64,000 bases of DNA, taken from contig CAVXXX010000005.1 of the NCBI GenBank assembly GCA_963765935.1, positions 62,001-126,000 of the forward strand. The letters run 5' to 3'. Below are positions 24,848 through 33,630 of the stretch, piece after piece. Within the stretch, counting starts at the first letter, position 1. The number at the start of each line of letters is the position of its first letter. The translations under genes and the position numbers were made by a program. The DNA is from JAMXLG01 sp963765935. GTDB lineage: Bacteria; Vulcanimicrobiota; Vulcanimicrobiia; Vulcanimicrobiales; Vulcanimicrobiaceae. The notes under the pieces are model-generated. The model saw nothing but the letters and a program-made list of their open reading frames with translations. It did no database searches and was not told where the DNA came from.

Positions 24848-25141
24848 TTAGGCAAGCGCCCTCATGTACGCCTCACGCGCCGCGGCATCCTGACCGGCCC
24901 GCGCGCGCTCGGCGAGATCGCGTAACGCCACGACGCTCTCGTCATCCGCTCTTTTCCCGGCTAAGACCAGCCGCAGCGCGACGAGCGTAAGATCCGGGGT
25001 CCGGCCGCCCAGCATTCGCATCCCCTCGTAAAACGGCTGCGCCGCCGAAACGCCGCTGCGCTTGGAGAGCAGCGCCTTGACGACATCGGCCTTGGCCGGC
25101 TTCGCTTCGAGAAGATAGCGGTCGAGCAACTCGAATTCCAT
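24848..25141 (-). CDS. Hypothetical helical protein
   Basis: 97 residues, MEFELLDRYLLEAKPAKADV at the start, all helix-forming, with two helix-pair repeats reminiscent of TPR/HEAT-like packing (PFYEGMRMLGG, LRLVLAGKRADDESV). No signal, no cysteines, no recognised family. Start is ATG 25141; a longer frame upstream overlaps the aspartic protease on the other strand and is spurious. Its start codon is 3 bp from the divergent protease ATG, so promoters of the two genes must overlap each other's coding start. Confidence 0.6.
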   Translation of the reverse strand: MEFELLDRYLLEAKPAKADVVKALLSKRSGVSAAQPFYEGMRMLGGRTPDLTLVALRLVLAGKRADDESVVALRDLAERARAGQDAAAREAYMRALA

Positions 25142-25144
25142 CCC

Positions 25145-26611
25145 ATGCTCTTCGCCGCGCGCCTCGCGCTGCTCTTCGCCGTCTTGAGTACGACGGTCGC
25201 GGCGGCGCGTCCGGACGACCTTGCACCGCTGCTCGATCGCATGCGCGCGCGAAGCGGACCCGTGTGGCGAACGCATCTGACCTCCACGTCGCACATCACC
25301 CTTCAACACGAAACGACAGCCGTGCGCAACGAGTCGCTCGGCATGCGGTTCGCAACGTACGAATGCGAGTCGAATCTCTGCGCCGGCACCTATTTCGACG
25401 GCGAGAAAATCTACTCGATCAATATCAACGGCACGCGATTGCCGGCGTCCGATTCGAACGATCCGTATTTGCGCGGCGAACGAACGATCGCGTCGTTGGA
25501 TTTTCTCGCGCCGGATTTTAGCGATAACGGCGGGTACGTCCGCGATGCCGGTTCGCAAACGATCGACGGCTCGCGGTATCGGCTGCTCGTGGTAAGCAAC
25601 GGCGATGCGACGCCGATGCGTGTCTTCGTCGATGCAAAGACGGCGCTCGTGCGCTACATTCAGGACGTTGACGGCGACGCGACGCTCGAATACCGCGACT
25701 ATCGTGCAGTCGACGGCGGATTGCTTCTTCCCTATCTCGTTCTGCGCAACGGCGACGTGCTCGAACGGTACGATTCGCGCGGCACTACGAAGGACGACTT
25801 CGCGGCGCCGCATGGGCCGGCCGTGTCCTTCAGCGGACCGCCGATTCCGGTGCAAAGCGATCCCGACCGTGCGATTCCGATCTTTCCTTGCAGCCTCGGC
25901 GGGATCTCGACGACGTGTCTGCTCGATAGCGGGAATTCCGGTCTGTCGATGAGCGCGGAACTCGCGCAGCAGTTACATGCGCCGACCGTCGGTTCGTTCG
26001 ACGTGCGCGGTTTGGGTGACTATGCGACGCAGGTCGTGCGCGCGACGGATCTGCGCGTCGGCAACGCAACGTACGGACCGGCGAACTACGTGGTGCTGCG
26101 CGACATTCACCACTTCGGATACGACGTCGTCCTCGGCGCGGATATTCTGGCATCGACGACGATCGGATTGGATCCGATCCATCACACGATCACGTTCGGA
26201 GCGCCGATTCCATCGGGCGGCACGTCGGTTTCGCTCATCTTCCAAAACTTCGTCCCCGTACTCACGGTGCAACTCGGTAATTTGGGAACGCAACTCGCGC
26301 TCGATACCGGCGACGAATCGAATATCAATCTCGCCTACGATTATTATCAAGCGCATCGCCAATTGTTCTCGGTGATGGATCAACGCCAAGTCTCGGGTGT
26401 CGGCGGATCGAGCATTGAAGTGATGGGAACGATTCCCGAAGTGCGCGTCGGCGATCTCTCGATGACGAAGCAACGCATCGGCGCAACGCAGTTGCTGCGC
26501 GGCACGGCGTTCGGTCACCTCGGCGCGGGCTTCCTCGAACATTTTCAAGTTGTCATCGATTACGCCGCCGGACAAGTCCACTTCGTTCCCACCCCCGAGC
26601 CGCCACAGTAA
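25145..26611 (+). CDS. Secreted retropepsin-like aspartic protease
   Basis: 488 residues. Signal peptide MLFAARLALLFAVLSTTVAA. N-half (about 20-230) is a beta-rich region resembling LolA/outer-membrane lipoprotein-sorting folds. The C-half has two aspartyl-protease-like modules: LLDSGNSGLSMS near residue 260 (the D-S/T-G triad) with a later DVVLGADIL, and ALDTGDESNINL near residue 385 with GHLGAGFLEHF, that is two catalytic DxG loops in a single chain. Probably exported to the periplasm. Divergent from 24848; the DUF167 gene starts 1 bp after its stop. Confidence 0.85.
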   Translation: MLFAARLALLFAVLSTTVAAARPDDLAPLLDRMRARSGPVWRTHLTSTSHITLQHETTAVRNESLGMRFATYECESNLCAGTYFDGEKIYSININGTRLPASDSNDPYLRGERTIASLDFLAPDFSDNGGYVRDAGSQTIDGSRYRLLVVSNGDATPMRVFVDAKTALVRYIQDVDGDATLEYRDYRAVDGGLLLPYLVLRNGDVLERYDSRGTTKDDFAAPHGPAVSFSGPPIPVQSDPDRAIPIFPCSLGGISTTCLLDSGNSGLSMSAELAQQLHAPTVGSFDVRGLGDYATQVVRATDLRVGNATYGPANYVVLRDIHHFGYDVVLGADILASTTIGLDPIHHTITFGAPIPSGGTSVSLIFQNFVPVLTVQLGNLGTQLALDTGDESNINLAYDYYQAHRQLFSVMDQRQVSGVGGSSIEVMGTIPEVRVGDLSMTKQRIGATQLLRGTAFGHLGAGFLEHFQVVIDYAAGQVHFVPTPEPPQ

Positions 26612-26612
26612 T

Positions 26613-26834
26613 TTGAAGCGCGTCGCCGTTACTGTTAAGCCAGGCTCGAAAGCGCCCGGTATCGAGCAGCATGGAGACGCGCTGATCGTGCGCGTGCGGG
26701 AGCGGGCGGTTGAAGGCGCTGCGAACGCCGCCTGTATTCGGGCGCTCGCGAAATATTTTGACGTCCCGCCGTCGACCATCGTGCTCGTGCGCGGCGAGCG
26801 TGGACGCGCGAAACTGTTCGAAGTCGGCGGCTAG
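26613..26834 (+). CDS. DUF167 (YggU) family protein
   Basis: 73 residues from TTG 26613, which follows the protease stop at once. Family features: VTVKPGSKAPGI, then LIVRVRERAVEGAANAACI (conserved VxAPxxxGKAN region, here with VEGAAN) and VRGERGRAKLF (the SGxxSRxK motif, here RGERGRAK). The longer frame from 26550 overlaps the protease and lacks homology. Small conserved protein of unknown biochemical function. Convergent overlap of 4 bp with the next gene. Confidence 0.85.
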   Translation: MKRVAVTVKPGSKAPGIEQHGDALIVRVRERAVEGAANAACIRALAKYFDVPPSTIVLVRGERGRAKLFEVGG

Positions 26835-27586
26835 CTGCGATCCACAATCCATTGCGCAACGGCGGCCTCGACGAACGACCCGCGGTCGCGATGCGGGGCG
26901 TGTCCGCAATTCGCGAGGACGAGCCGGTCGGTGCTGCCGCCGCTCGCGCCGGCAAGAAGCTCGAGCTGCGCGAGCGTTCCGTATTCGTCGTCGGCACCCT
27001 GAACGGCCAACCCCGGAACGGCGATGGACGGCAGCATTTCGACGATCGACCACGAGCGAAACGCGGGCGCGAGCCAGATGTCGTTCCAGCCGTAGAACGT
27101 CCTATCGACGTCGGCGTGATGACGCGCCATCTTTTCGCGCAGCGACGTCGTGCGATACGTTTGCCCGATCGCAGCGATGCTCGTCACGCTGATGTCTTCC
27201 ACGATGACGTGCGGCGCCTCGAGAACGAGCGCGCGCACGCGATCCGGAAAGGCGGAAGCATAAATCAGCGCAATCGATGCGCCGTCGCTGTGACCGACGA
27301 GAATCGGACGTTGCACGTTCATTGCGGCGAGAAGCTCCGGTAGTACAACCAGCGCTTCGTGATGCATGTAATCAACGCCGCGCGCCTCGCGTAAGACGTC
27401 GGAGAAACCGTTGCCGTAGCGCGAATAGACGATTGTCGCGCATCCCGTCCGCTCGCCGACACGCTGTGGAAAGTCGCGCCACAGGTCGATCGATCCTAAA
27501 CCTTCGTGAAGAAAGACGAGCGCCGGCGCGCCATGACGAAGCGCCGGCGTGCTGACGACGTCGATGTTCCGTCCTGCGATCTGCAC
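26831..27586 (-). CDS. Alpha/beta-fold hydrolase
   Basis: 251 residues with the canonical fold: LVFLHEGLGSIDLWRDFP (oxyanion-hole strand), nucleophile elbow VGHSDGAS with Ser near residue 99, acid Asp in VQGADDEYG and His in NCGHAPHRD near the C terminus. The sequence resembles the group annotated as pimeloyl-ACP carboxylesterase-like or haloperoxidase-like hydrolases; substrate unknown. No signal peptide. Convergent with DUF167 by 4 bp. Confidence 0.88.
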   Translation of the reverse strand: MQIAGRNIDVVSTPALRHGAPALVFLHEGLGSIDLWRDFPQRVGERTGCATIVYSRYGNGFSDVLREARGVDYMHHEALVVLPELLAAMNVQRPILVGHSDGASIALIYASAFPDRVRALVLEAPHVIVEDISVTSIAAIGQTYRTTSLREKMARHHADVDRTFYGWNDIWLAPAFRSWSIVEMLPSIAVPGLAVQGADDEYGTLAQLELLAGASGGSTDRLVLANCGHAPHRDRGSFVEAAVAQWIVDRS

Positions 27587-27595
27587 TCGTCGTGA

Positions 27596-28126
27596 CTAGT
27601 GTGTCGAGCCCTTGAGGTCCTTTTGCGCAAGCGCGAGATGCGTTTCCAACACGGGGAGCGTCTTCTGGGCGTAGGCTTTCACCCGCGCGTTCGATCCGCT
27701 CGCGATTTCGTTCTTGAAAAGCGCGATCACTTTTTCATGATCCGCGACCTGCGTTTCAAAGTATTTTTTCGGGGATACCGAGTTTGAAGGCCGGCTTTGC
27801 GGCGGACTGCCTTGAGGCAAGGGTGATTGCTCCGACTGGCCCGACTCCGGAAGCGTACCGTTCGGCACCGTAATGTTCAACTCTCGTGCAAGTGAAAGCA
27901 GTTGCGTGTTGGCTTCACTATGGTCTTTCACCATGCGGGTCGCGTAGGTCTGCACGAGGCTATTGCCCGCGTCCGCATAGAGCGTGCCTTCCTTGATCTC
28001 GTCGGTTCCGGCCGCGAGCGCGGCACGCACGAACTTGTCGTCCGTCAGCGACGTGTTCTTGGTCTGTGCGAAGGCAATGGTGAAGCAAAGAATCACGCAT
28101 GCAACGGTAACCGCAAAAACCTTCAT
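27596..28126 (-). CDS. DUF4142 secreted protein
   Basis: 176 residues from ATG 28126, with signal peptide MKVFAVTVACVILCFTIAFA. The mature part is the DUF4142 four-helix bundle: FVRAALAAGTDEIKEGTLYAD, YATRMVKDHSEANTQLLSLA, then a Pro/Ser/Gln-rich insert of about 35 residues, then FETQVADHEKVIALFKNE and YAQKTLPVLETHLALAQ. Ferritin-like in shape; family members are periplasmic and stress-linked, with no fixed activity. Upstream frame to 28270 overlaps the SDR gene and is spurious. Confidence 0.85.
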   Translation of the reverse strand: MKVFAVTVACVILCFTIAFAQTKNTSLTDDKFVRAALAAGTDEIKEGTLYADAGNSLVQTYATRMVKDHSEANTQLLSLARELNITVPNGTLPESGQSEQSPLPQGSPPQSRPSNSVSPKKYFETQVADHEKVIALFKNEIASGSNARVKAYAQKTLPVLETHLALAQKDLKGSTH

Positions 28127-28164
28127 GGTTTGCTTCTTCCCCCGCCGGGGATGCTCGTACCACC

Positions 28165-29025
28165 ATGGCACAAGAGACACAAACGCTTCCGCCACAACAT
28201 CAAAATCAGCAACCCGGCGAACAGTCGCAAATGAGCCCGCCGCCGCAAGAAGAATCGCCGCACGACCCATACGGCAAGCGGTTTACCGGCAAGACGTTCA
28301 TCGTTACCGGCGGCGACAGCGGCATCGGCCGTTCCATCGCGATCGAAGCAGCGCGCGAGGGTGCGCGCATCGCAATCGTCTATCTTAGCGAAGACCGGGA
28401 CGCCAGGCATACCGCGGATCGCATCGCTAAGTACGGCGGCGATTCCATTGAGATCAAAGGAGATATCGGCGATTCGCGTTTTTGCGATCGCGCCGTGCAA
28501 GAAACCATTGCGCGGTTCGGAACGATCGACGTGCTCGTAAATGACGCGGGCGAACAACATCCGCAGGACGACATCACGAAGATCAGCGACGAGCAGCTCG
28601 AGCGCACGTTCCGGACGAATATCTTCGGATTCTTCCATATGGTGCGTTCGGCTCGACCGCACCTTAAATCGGGAAGCTCGATTATCAACATCGCATCGGT
28701 GACCGCATATAAAGGCCAGCCGGCACTCCTCGACTACTCGTCGACGAAGGGTGCAATCGTTTCATTCACACGATCGCTCGCGATTTCGCTCGCAAAAGAC
28801 GGCATTCGCGTGAACGCCGTTGCACCGGGGCCGATTTGGACGCCGCTGATTCCGTCAACATACCCGGCGGAAGACGTAAAAACGTTCGGCGCAGACACGC
28901 CGATGAAACGTCCGGGTCAACCGTACGAAGTCGCCGCCGGCGCCCTCTTCCTCGCAAGCGACGATGCGTCGTACATCACCGGACAGACACTCCACATCAA
29001 CGGCGGCACCGTGGTGAACGGGTAA
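28165..29025 (+). CDS. SDR-family oxidoreductase (YdaD/YhxC type)
   Basis: 286-residue NAD(P)-dependent dehydrogenase. N-terminal 40 residues are Pro/Gln-rich and end FTGKTFIVTGGDSGIGRSIA (cofactor loop), then VLVNDAGEQ, catalytic Ser in IINIASVTAY, Tyr and Lys in DYSSTKGA, and NAVAPGPIWTPL. The extended N terminus and 'EQHPQDDI' loop match the general-stress SDR group found with alcohol/glycerol or osmotic stress. Divergent from the DUF4142 gene. Substrate unknown. Confidence 0.92.
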   Translation: MAQETQTLPPQHQNQQPGEQSQMSPPPQEESPHDPYGKRFTGKTFIVTGGDSGIGRSIAIEAAREGARIAIVYLSEDRDARHTADRIAKYGGDSIEIKGDIGDSRFCDRAVQETIARFGTIDVLVNDAGEQHPQDDITKISDEQLERTFRTNIFGFFHMVRSARPHLKSGSSIINIASVTAYKGQPALLDYSSTKGAIVSFTRSLAISLAKDGIRVNAVAPGPIWTPLIPSTYPAEDVKTFGADTPMKRPGQPYEVAAGALFLASDDASYITGQTLHINGGTVVNG

Positions 29026-29028
29026 AGC

Positions 29029-29388
29029 CTACCGGTCTTCGACGCGTTTGATTCCGGCTTCGTCGACGCTTGGAACCGGCTGTTCTTGCGTCTCGGCTTC
29101 CGTGGGACGGCCCGCGGCTTTCCAGGCGTCGATACCGCCGTCGATTGTTTCGACGTCCTCGTATCCGCTCGCCAGCAACTTGGCGCCGATCGCTTCGACG
29201 ATACGTTCGTCGTCGCCGTAAAGCGCAATCGTTCGCTGTTTCGGCAACGGCAAGACGAGCGGATCGGCTTTGAGCAGAGCGTCGGGATCGTAGTGAAGCG
29301 CGCCGCGAATTTGCTCGCCGTGACGGCGGCGGCGCAAATCGAGAATCGGTGTTTGATCGTGAATTGCGCGCGCGGGTGCCCGTTTCAT
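29029..29388 (-). CDS. Rhodanese-fold protein lacking the catalytic cysteine
   Basis: 119 residues with a single rhodanese domain: ILDLRRRRHGEQIRGALH (first CH2 region), then the active-site loop position reads ALYGDDERIVEA, with Asp where the sulfur-carrying Cys belongs, and ends VETIDGGIDAWKAAGRP. Without Cys it cannot be a sulfurtransferase; it may act as a binding or regulatory domain. Overlaps the upstream 51-residue gene by ATGA, and that one overlaps alkB, so the three form a compact operon. Confidence 0.8.
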   Translation of the reverse strand: MKRAPARAIHDQTPILDLRRRRHGEQIRGALHYDPDALLKADPLVLPLPKQRTIALYGDDERIVEAIGAKLLASGYEDVETIDGGIDAWKAAGRPTEAETQEQPVPSVDEAGIKRVEDR

Positions 29389-29540
29389 CGATGCACCTGC
29401 CGTTCGAGCTCGGGATCAAGCGCGGTGCGCGGGTCGTTGTCGCCCGGCACGGAAGCGTCTTCGACGTACGGACGATCGCTTGGAACGTCACGCTTTTCGT
29501 GCGGCTTTTCGCCGGTGCTCTCAGGCTTGCGGCTGTTCAT
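29385..29540 (-). CDS. Small disordered hydrophilic protein
   Basis: 51 residues, start MNSRKPESTGEKPHEKRDVP, almost entirely charged or polar and rich in Pro, Glu, Asp and Arg, ending in PELERQVHR. No recognised family; such stand-alone polar proteins are common beside stress genes. Start ATG 29540 lies inside the alkB 3' end (20-bp overlap) and its stop overlaps the rhodanese start by ATGA, which supports it as a real translated gene. Confidence 0.55.
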   Translation of the reverse strand: MNSRKPESTGEKPHEKRDVPSDRPYVEDASVPGDNDPRTALDPELERQVHR

Positions 29541-30129
29541 GTTGCGAAACGTTCCCGAGGACGCGCGGACGAAACGCCACGCTGATACGCGCGTCGCTTG
29601 GACGCGACGATTTCGCAATGGTATGTTCCCAAAACTCTTGCGAGCGGCCGCTCATGACGAAGAGACTGCCGGCATCGAGATCGATGGAATGGACGACACG
29701 CGGGCGTCGTTTCGTCCGAACCTGCATGCGCCGAGTCGCACCGAGACTCAGGAGCGCGATTGTCGGCTGCGGCGGCATATCGGCAAGGTGATCGTTATGC
29801 CAGGCGACGCTGTCCCGTCCGTCGCGATAGTAGTTGAGGCCGACACTACTGAAGCGCTCGGCGAGGAACGCCTCCACGCGCTGACGCGCCGCGTTCAGCA
29901 AGGGAGGCAGATCTTCCACGGCATAGCGCGCGACGAGTCTCGGCACGTCGACCATGTGGTCGTACATCCACATTGTCTCCGACGACCACGGCGCATCCCC
30001 CATAAGCGAGCCGAAGAGCCGTGCCGCTTCCTCCGTTTCGAAAACGCCCGGATAGTACGCAATGCGGCCCGTCTCGTCGTCGACGTAGACGTGCGGTCCG
30101 GACTCAAAGAGCGCAAGCTGGCTGGTCAT
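29521..30129 (-). CDS. alkB: Alpha-ketoglutarate-dependent DNA dealkylase, AlkB family
   Basis: Oxidative removal of alkyl lesions from DNA or RNA using Fe(II) and 2-oxoglutarate. 202 residues: NYYRDGRDSVAWHNDH (iron ligands His and Asp of HxD), third ligand His in WEHTIAKS, and 2-oxoglutarate-binding Arg pair in ARISVAFR. FALFESG-like start LALFESGP matches AlkB homologs of the ALKBH2/3 group. Heads a three-gene cluster with a small polar protein and a Cys-less rhodanese. Confidence 0.93.
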   Translation of the reverse strand: MTSQLALFESGPHVYVDDETGRIAYYPGVFETEEAARLFGSLMGDAPWSSETMWMYDHMVDVPRLVARYAVEDLPPLLNAARQRVEAFLAERFSSVGLNYYRDGRDSVAWHNDHLADMPPQPTIALLSLGATRRMQVRTKRRPRVVHSIDLDAGSLFVMSGRSQEFWEHTIAKSSRPSDARISVAFRPRVLGNVSQHEQPQA

Positions 30130-30189
30130 GTGGGATACCGCTCATGACCGCAATCGGAGGGCAGCGGTGGCGTCTGCCATCCCTCCGAA

Positions 30190-31209
30190 CTAAGCGACCC
30201 ATTCAAAGCGCGCGAACCGGCCCGCGTCGATCACTAGCAATACCGCGCAAAGCGCAAGGATAACGTAGCCCGCCGGCGGTACCCGTCGAACGCTCGCACC
30301 GACAGCAAGTAGCAACGGAGCAATTGCATACGCGTTGCGATCGACGGAGAACGGCGTACCTGCGAACAGCAACGCTGCAAGCGCCAAGAGCGCATACAGT
30401 GTCATCAAACGGCCGAGGCGTCGTGCCTGCAGGATTACGGCGACCGCACCGAGCGGAACGAGCAGCACCATGAGGTTTTGCCGCAATCCGTCGAGACTGG
30501 TCAACGAGAACGCGATCGCGCGCCATGCACGAGCGTCGAAGCCGAAACCGCTGCGCCAGGCGCGTTGGGCATGAACGAACGCAAACGCATCTCCGAAGCG
30601 AAAGGCGCAATACGCTGCAAATGCGCCGACTCCGCAGAATGCGATACTTCCCGCGATAATCGTACGTGCGCGCCGCTCTGCGATGCCGTCAACTACGATC
30701 GCGCAAGCGAACGGCACGCCAAGTGGACTCGCCAGTGACGCAAGGGCGCCCGCGCAGCCGCCGATGAGCTGGCGATTACGATCGAGCAAATAGAGCGCGG
30801 CGGTACTGCACAACAGAAAGAGACTCTGCGGATATGCGACGCTCGAAAAGAGCGACGGCGGCAAGAGCACGGCAAATGCGACGCTCCAATTCGCCGCGAT
30901 TGCGTCGAAGCGCCGCTCCGCCAAGCGATGTAACAGCGCGAGAGAGCCAAGAAATGCGACGTTCGAAATTCCGGCCGCGAAGGCGGGCCACGGAAACACG
31001 CGCATGAACGGCTCCGCTACGAGGGGCAGCAGCGGAAAAAACGCGGCGTTGTGTTGCCGGCCGTCGTTGGCATACTCATAGCCGTGCAGTGCGATCGACC
31101 CATACCAAGCGCCGTCCCAATTCGCAAGTGCGCCCGCGTGGCCGTTCGCAAGCAAGACGCACAACACCAGCAATCGCGAGAGCGCCCAGGCCACGACAAC
31201 GAAGCGCAT
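30190..31209 (-). CDS. PIG-V/GPI-mannosyltransferase-like membrane protein
   Basis: 339 residues with about nine to ten membrane helices. The first extracytoplasmic loop carries NWDGAWYGSIALHGYEY followed by HNAAFFPLLPLV, the signature of PIG-V-like (GT-C) glycosyltransferases, with the catalytic Asp in NWDG. Uses a polyprenyl-phosphate sugar donor by family. Bacterial members are usually annotated as mannosyltransferases of unknown acceptor. Single gene, followed on the minus strand by alkB 60 bp on. Confidence 0.85.
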   Translation of the reverse strand: MRFVVVAWALSRLLVLCVLLANGHAGALANWDGAWYGSIALHGYEYANDGRQHNAAFFPLLPLVAEPFMRVFPWPAFAAGISNVAFLGSLALLHRLAERRFDAIAANWSVAFAVLLPPSLFSSVAYPQSLFLLCSTAALYLLDRNRQLIGGCAGALASLASPLGVPFACAIVVDGIAERRARTIIAGSIAFCGVGAFAAYCAFRFGDAFAFVHAQRAWRSGFGFDARAWRAIAFSLTSLDGLRQNLMVLLVPLGAVAVILQARRLGRLMTLYALLALAALLFAGTPFSVDRNAYAIAPLLLAVGASVRRVPPAGYVILALCAVLLVIDAGRFARFEWVA

Positions 31210-31306
31210 GGTTCACCGTCTGCTTCAATCGGGGACCATAGTCCTAGTTCGGGCGCTCCGACCGCGCCTATCGGCCGGCGGCGGTCTGGCGTATGGTTAG
31301 CGACAG

Positions 31307-32581
31307 ATGTTCCTGAAGTCGAAGCGCACCTCGCGCTCGGTCGACTACTTATTAGCGGCGCTCAGCCCGCTTGAAGTTGCGCGCGCCACGCACGAATACT
31401 TGGGTGGCCTCGGCGAGGACGAACTCCAGGCACTCGTCGCCCACAGCGTCGCCCGCATGGACGAGGATGAGCGCGCCTACTTTGAAATGTCGCCCGATTT
31501 CGGGACGTTCCTCGAACAGAATCGCCGCGCATTACGAACGCTCGACAGCAATGCATTGCGCGCGATTTTCATGCCCGTTATCGGGTCGGGCGCTGCCACT
31601 GTTGAAGGAACCGAAGACGATGGGATGCACGTTGACGATGCGGGGGAAGCGATACGGCGCCTCACCAACCCCGCGTTCGATGCGTACCAACGCACCGTAA
31701 CGACGGCTGCACGCGCAGGTCGTGGGTTCCGCCACGCCTTCTTTGCGGCTGACGCGTGGCTCGCGCGAACGTACAACGAGATGTGGTCTTCCGCGCTTCG
31801 CGCAGCGTATGCAACCGCAATGGCCGTTGCCATCGTGGCAGCCGGGGCGGCGATCACGGCGATATTGATCTTCTTCATTTTCCCGGCCGGTAAGAGCGCG
31901 CTCGCGTGGATCGCGAGCCGCCCCACGATCGTCGCAACGATCCGCGCTCCGCGCGTTGCCGTCCAACATCACGTCGCTCGTCACATCGTTACGCATCACC
32001 GCGCCGTCCCCGCGAAGATCATCGTCGCGCAACAGACGGCGCCGCCGCCGACTCCGCGGCCGACCGCGACGCCGACCCTCGCGCCGACGGCGACGCCGAA
32101 GGCAACGGCCGCTCCAAAGGCAACGCCGGCCCCGGCTCGCATCGCATCGGCCGCTACATCGAAAGGTCCAGCCGCTGCGCGCGAACAGGAAGCGATTCTG
32201 CGACGCATTGCGTCGATGCGGCGCGTCGCCGGGACGATGCCGTCGCACGAGGCGCCGCTCGTCCAGCGCGCGCGCCTCATTGTGATGTCGTATCTCGATT
32301 CGTTGATGCGGGGCGACGCGAGCTCGGCACTCGGGAACCTCGGCCTCTCGGCAAGTGCCGGCACATCGAACTTGACGGAGGCTCCGATACTCGCCGGCGC
32401 GACGGAGTTCCGCGTGGTACGAGCGGGGCTTGTGGATGCGGGCAGTGCGAAGGTTCAGGTCGTGATCGACAGTCCTCAGGGACGCTACTTCGGCGACTAC
32501 ATCGTCTCGGCGAACGGGCCGGCCGCGTGGATAACGCAGCACGAAGTCATTCCCGTCGAATCCGGGACCGCACACCACTGA
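31307..32581 (+). CDS. Hypothetical single-pass membrane protein with Pro/Thr/Ala-rich stalk
   Basis: 424 residues. Layout: cytoplasmic N-domain about 1-165 with acidic helices (LGEDELQALVAHSVARMDEDER), one membrane helix near 170-190 (AMAVAIVAAGAAITAILIFFIF), a His/Arg patch, a low-complexity PTPRPTATPTLAPTATP stalk near 245-285, and a C-terminal domain of about 110 residues ending GDYIVSANGPAAWITQHEV that resembles a small NTF2-like/SnoaL fold. Topology suggests signalling from or to the outside. I do not recognise a named family. Confidence 0.7.
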   Translation: MFLKSKRTSRSVDYLLAALSPLEVARATHEYLGGLGEDELQALVAHSVARMDEDERAYFEMSPDFGTFLEQNRRALRTLDSNALRAIFMPVIGSGAATVEGTEDDGMHVDDAGEAIRRLTNPAFDAYQRTVTTAARAGRGFRHAFFAADAWLARTYNEMWSSALRAAYATAMAVAIVAAGAAITAILIFFIFPAGKSALAWIASRPTIVATIRAPRVAVQHHVARHIVTHHRAVPAKIIVAQQTAPPPTPRPTATPTLAPTATPKATAAPKATPAPARIASAATSKGPAAAREQEAILRRIASMRRVAGTMPSHEAPLVQRARLIVMSYLDSLMRGDASSALGNLGLSASAGTSNLTEAPILAGATEFRVVRAGLVDAGSAKVQVVIDSPQGRYFGDYIVSANGPAAWITQHEVIPVESGTAHH

Positions 32582-32693
32582 AGGGCGCTGTTAAGCCACT
32601 GTAAAGGAACGGCGACGATTGTTACGATAAGGTCTAGCGGTGCGCCGCCCAGGCTCATCGCCGTGCTCGTACACGTCGAAAACGATAAGGTAG

Positions 32694-33362
32694 ATGCTCA
32701 ACGACCTCATCACGTTCTTCACCGGGGCTCCGCAGAACCGGCGCAAGTATCCGCGCCGTGCCGGTCCGTTCCCCGCGTGGGTAGCGGTGGGTCAGCAGTG
32801 GACCAACTGCGCGTGTCTCGATATCTCGGGCAGCGGTCTCGGCGTCGTTTCGCCGGCTGCGCTTCCGGACGAAGTCAATGTGCGGGTGCAACTCGAGTCC
32901 CGCAACATCGTGATTCGCGCCAAGCGGGTTTGGCAGCAGCCGGGAACGGCGCAAGGCAAACCCGCGTGGCGCTACGGCTTGGCCTTCACAGGGATCAGCG
33001 CCGATGACTGGGACGCCATCGTGCGATTCTGCAACAACGATCAGGTAATGATCGAAAACAAAGCGCAGAAAGAACTCGAACTCGTGCGGCTCAAGGCCGA
33101 CGACGTCGCGCGGCTCATTCCGAAAAAGCTTCAGGATCAAATGCTTACGATGCTCGTGGGTAAAGGCCGCCTCGCGCCGATCGACGAGAAAACGCCGCTC
33201 GTGCAATATTCCTACGGCGGCGTCATGAAACGCAGTGGAAAGGCGTTGCATCGCCTCATGATCCACTCACGCGTTCGAGACGAACTCACCGGCGAAGTCA
33301 AGGCCTTCGACACCCGCTTCTACTTCGACGATCAAGGCGGAAACGTCCAATTGGACGACTAG
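32694..33362 (+). CDS. PilZ-domain protein (c-di-GMP binding)
   Basis: 222 residues. The PilZ domain occupies about residues 15-115: RRKYPRRAG supplies the RxxxR motif and CLDISGSGLGV the (D/N)xSxxG motif, both needed to bind cyclic di-GMP. The C-terminal 100 residues (IPKKLQDQMLTMLVGKGRL...) form an unassigned alpha/beta domain. No GGDEF/EAL gene is in the window. Stop codon lies in a short hairpin shared with the convergent small gene at 33373. Confidence 0.88.
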   Translation: MLNDLITFFTGAPQNRRKYPRRAGPFPAWVAVGQQWTNCACLDISGSGLGVVSPAALPDEVNVRVQLESRNIVIRAKRVWQQPGTAQGKPAWRYGLAFTGISADDWDAIVRFCNNDQVMIENKAQKELELVRLKADDVARLIPKKLQDQMLTMLVGKGRLAPIDEKTPLVQYSYGGVMKRSGKALHRLMIHSRVRDELTGEVKAFDTRFYFDDQGGNVQLDD

Positions 33363-33376
33363 CGCGGCCCCGCTAG
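33359..33376. terminator. Short hairpin holding two convergent stop codons
   Basis: CTAGCG (33359-33364) pairs with CGCTAG (33371-33376) around a 6-base GC loop. The TAG of the PilZ gene and the TAG of the small gene on the other strand are both within the stem. It may work as a weak bidirectional terminator; there is no T-run. Confidence 0.4.
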
Positions 33377-33516
33377 AGAATTTCGATGACGGCCGTCGCC
33401 CAGCGGCCGTTTTGATTTGTCCGAGCGATAAAGCCCGTCGCCGTCCGGTCGTAGACGTAGAAGCCCGCGCGTTGCGCTTCGCCGATCGAGCGAAAGACCA
33501 TCATTCCGTGTGCCAT
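33373..33516 (-). CDS. Small protein of the AGxxVYDRT family, copy 1
   Basis: 47 residues, MAHGMMVFRSIGEAQRAGFY at the start, followed by VYDRTATGFIARTNQNGRW and a hydrophobic end ATAVIEIL. A perfect-looking AAAGGAG Shine-Dalgarno lies 7 bases before ATG 33516. The pattern 'A-x-RAG-(F/Y)-x-VYDRT-xx-GF-(I/L)-x-R ... GWA' repeats in the protein at 34105. It looks like a small beta-alpha fold with a curled sheet. I do not recognise a named family. Confidence 0.7.
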   Translation of the reverse strand: MAHGMMVFRSIGEAQRAGFYVYDRTATGFIARTNQNGRWATAVIEIL

Positions 33517-33630
33517 GATGTCTCCTTTGAGAGGTCTCGTTCGTCATGTACATGTGAGACCGACGAAATGTTCCGCACGCCGCCGCATACCTGACAGAGC
33601 CTGTCAGGTATACCGGGTTAGGCTTGTGCC

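Noticed and set aside
25142..25855. Minus-strand frame extending the 97-residue protein to 335 residues
   Set aside because: It runs antisense through the aspartic protease and has no domain; ATG 25141 is the natural start.
32040..32150. Repetitive ACCGC/GCCG tract that could be a tandem repeat or array
   Set aside because: It encodes the Pro/Thr/Ala stalk of the protein at 31307; codon-level low complexity, not an array.
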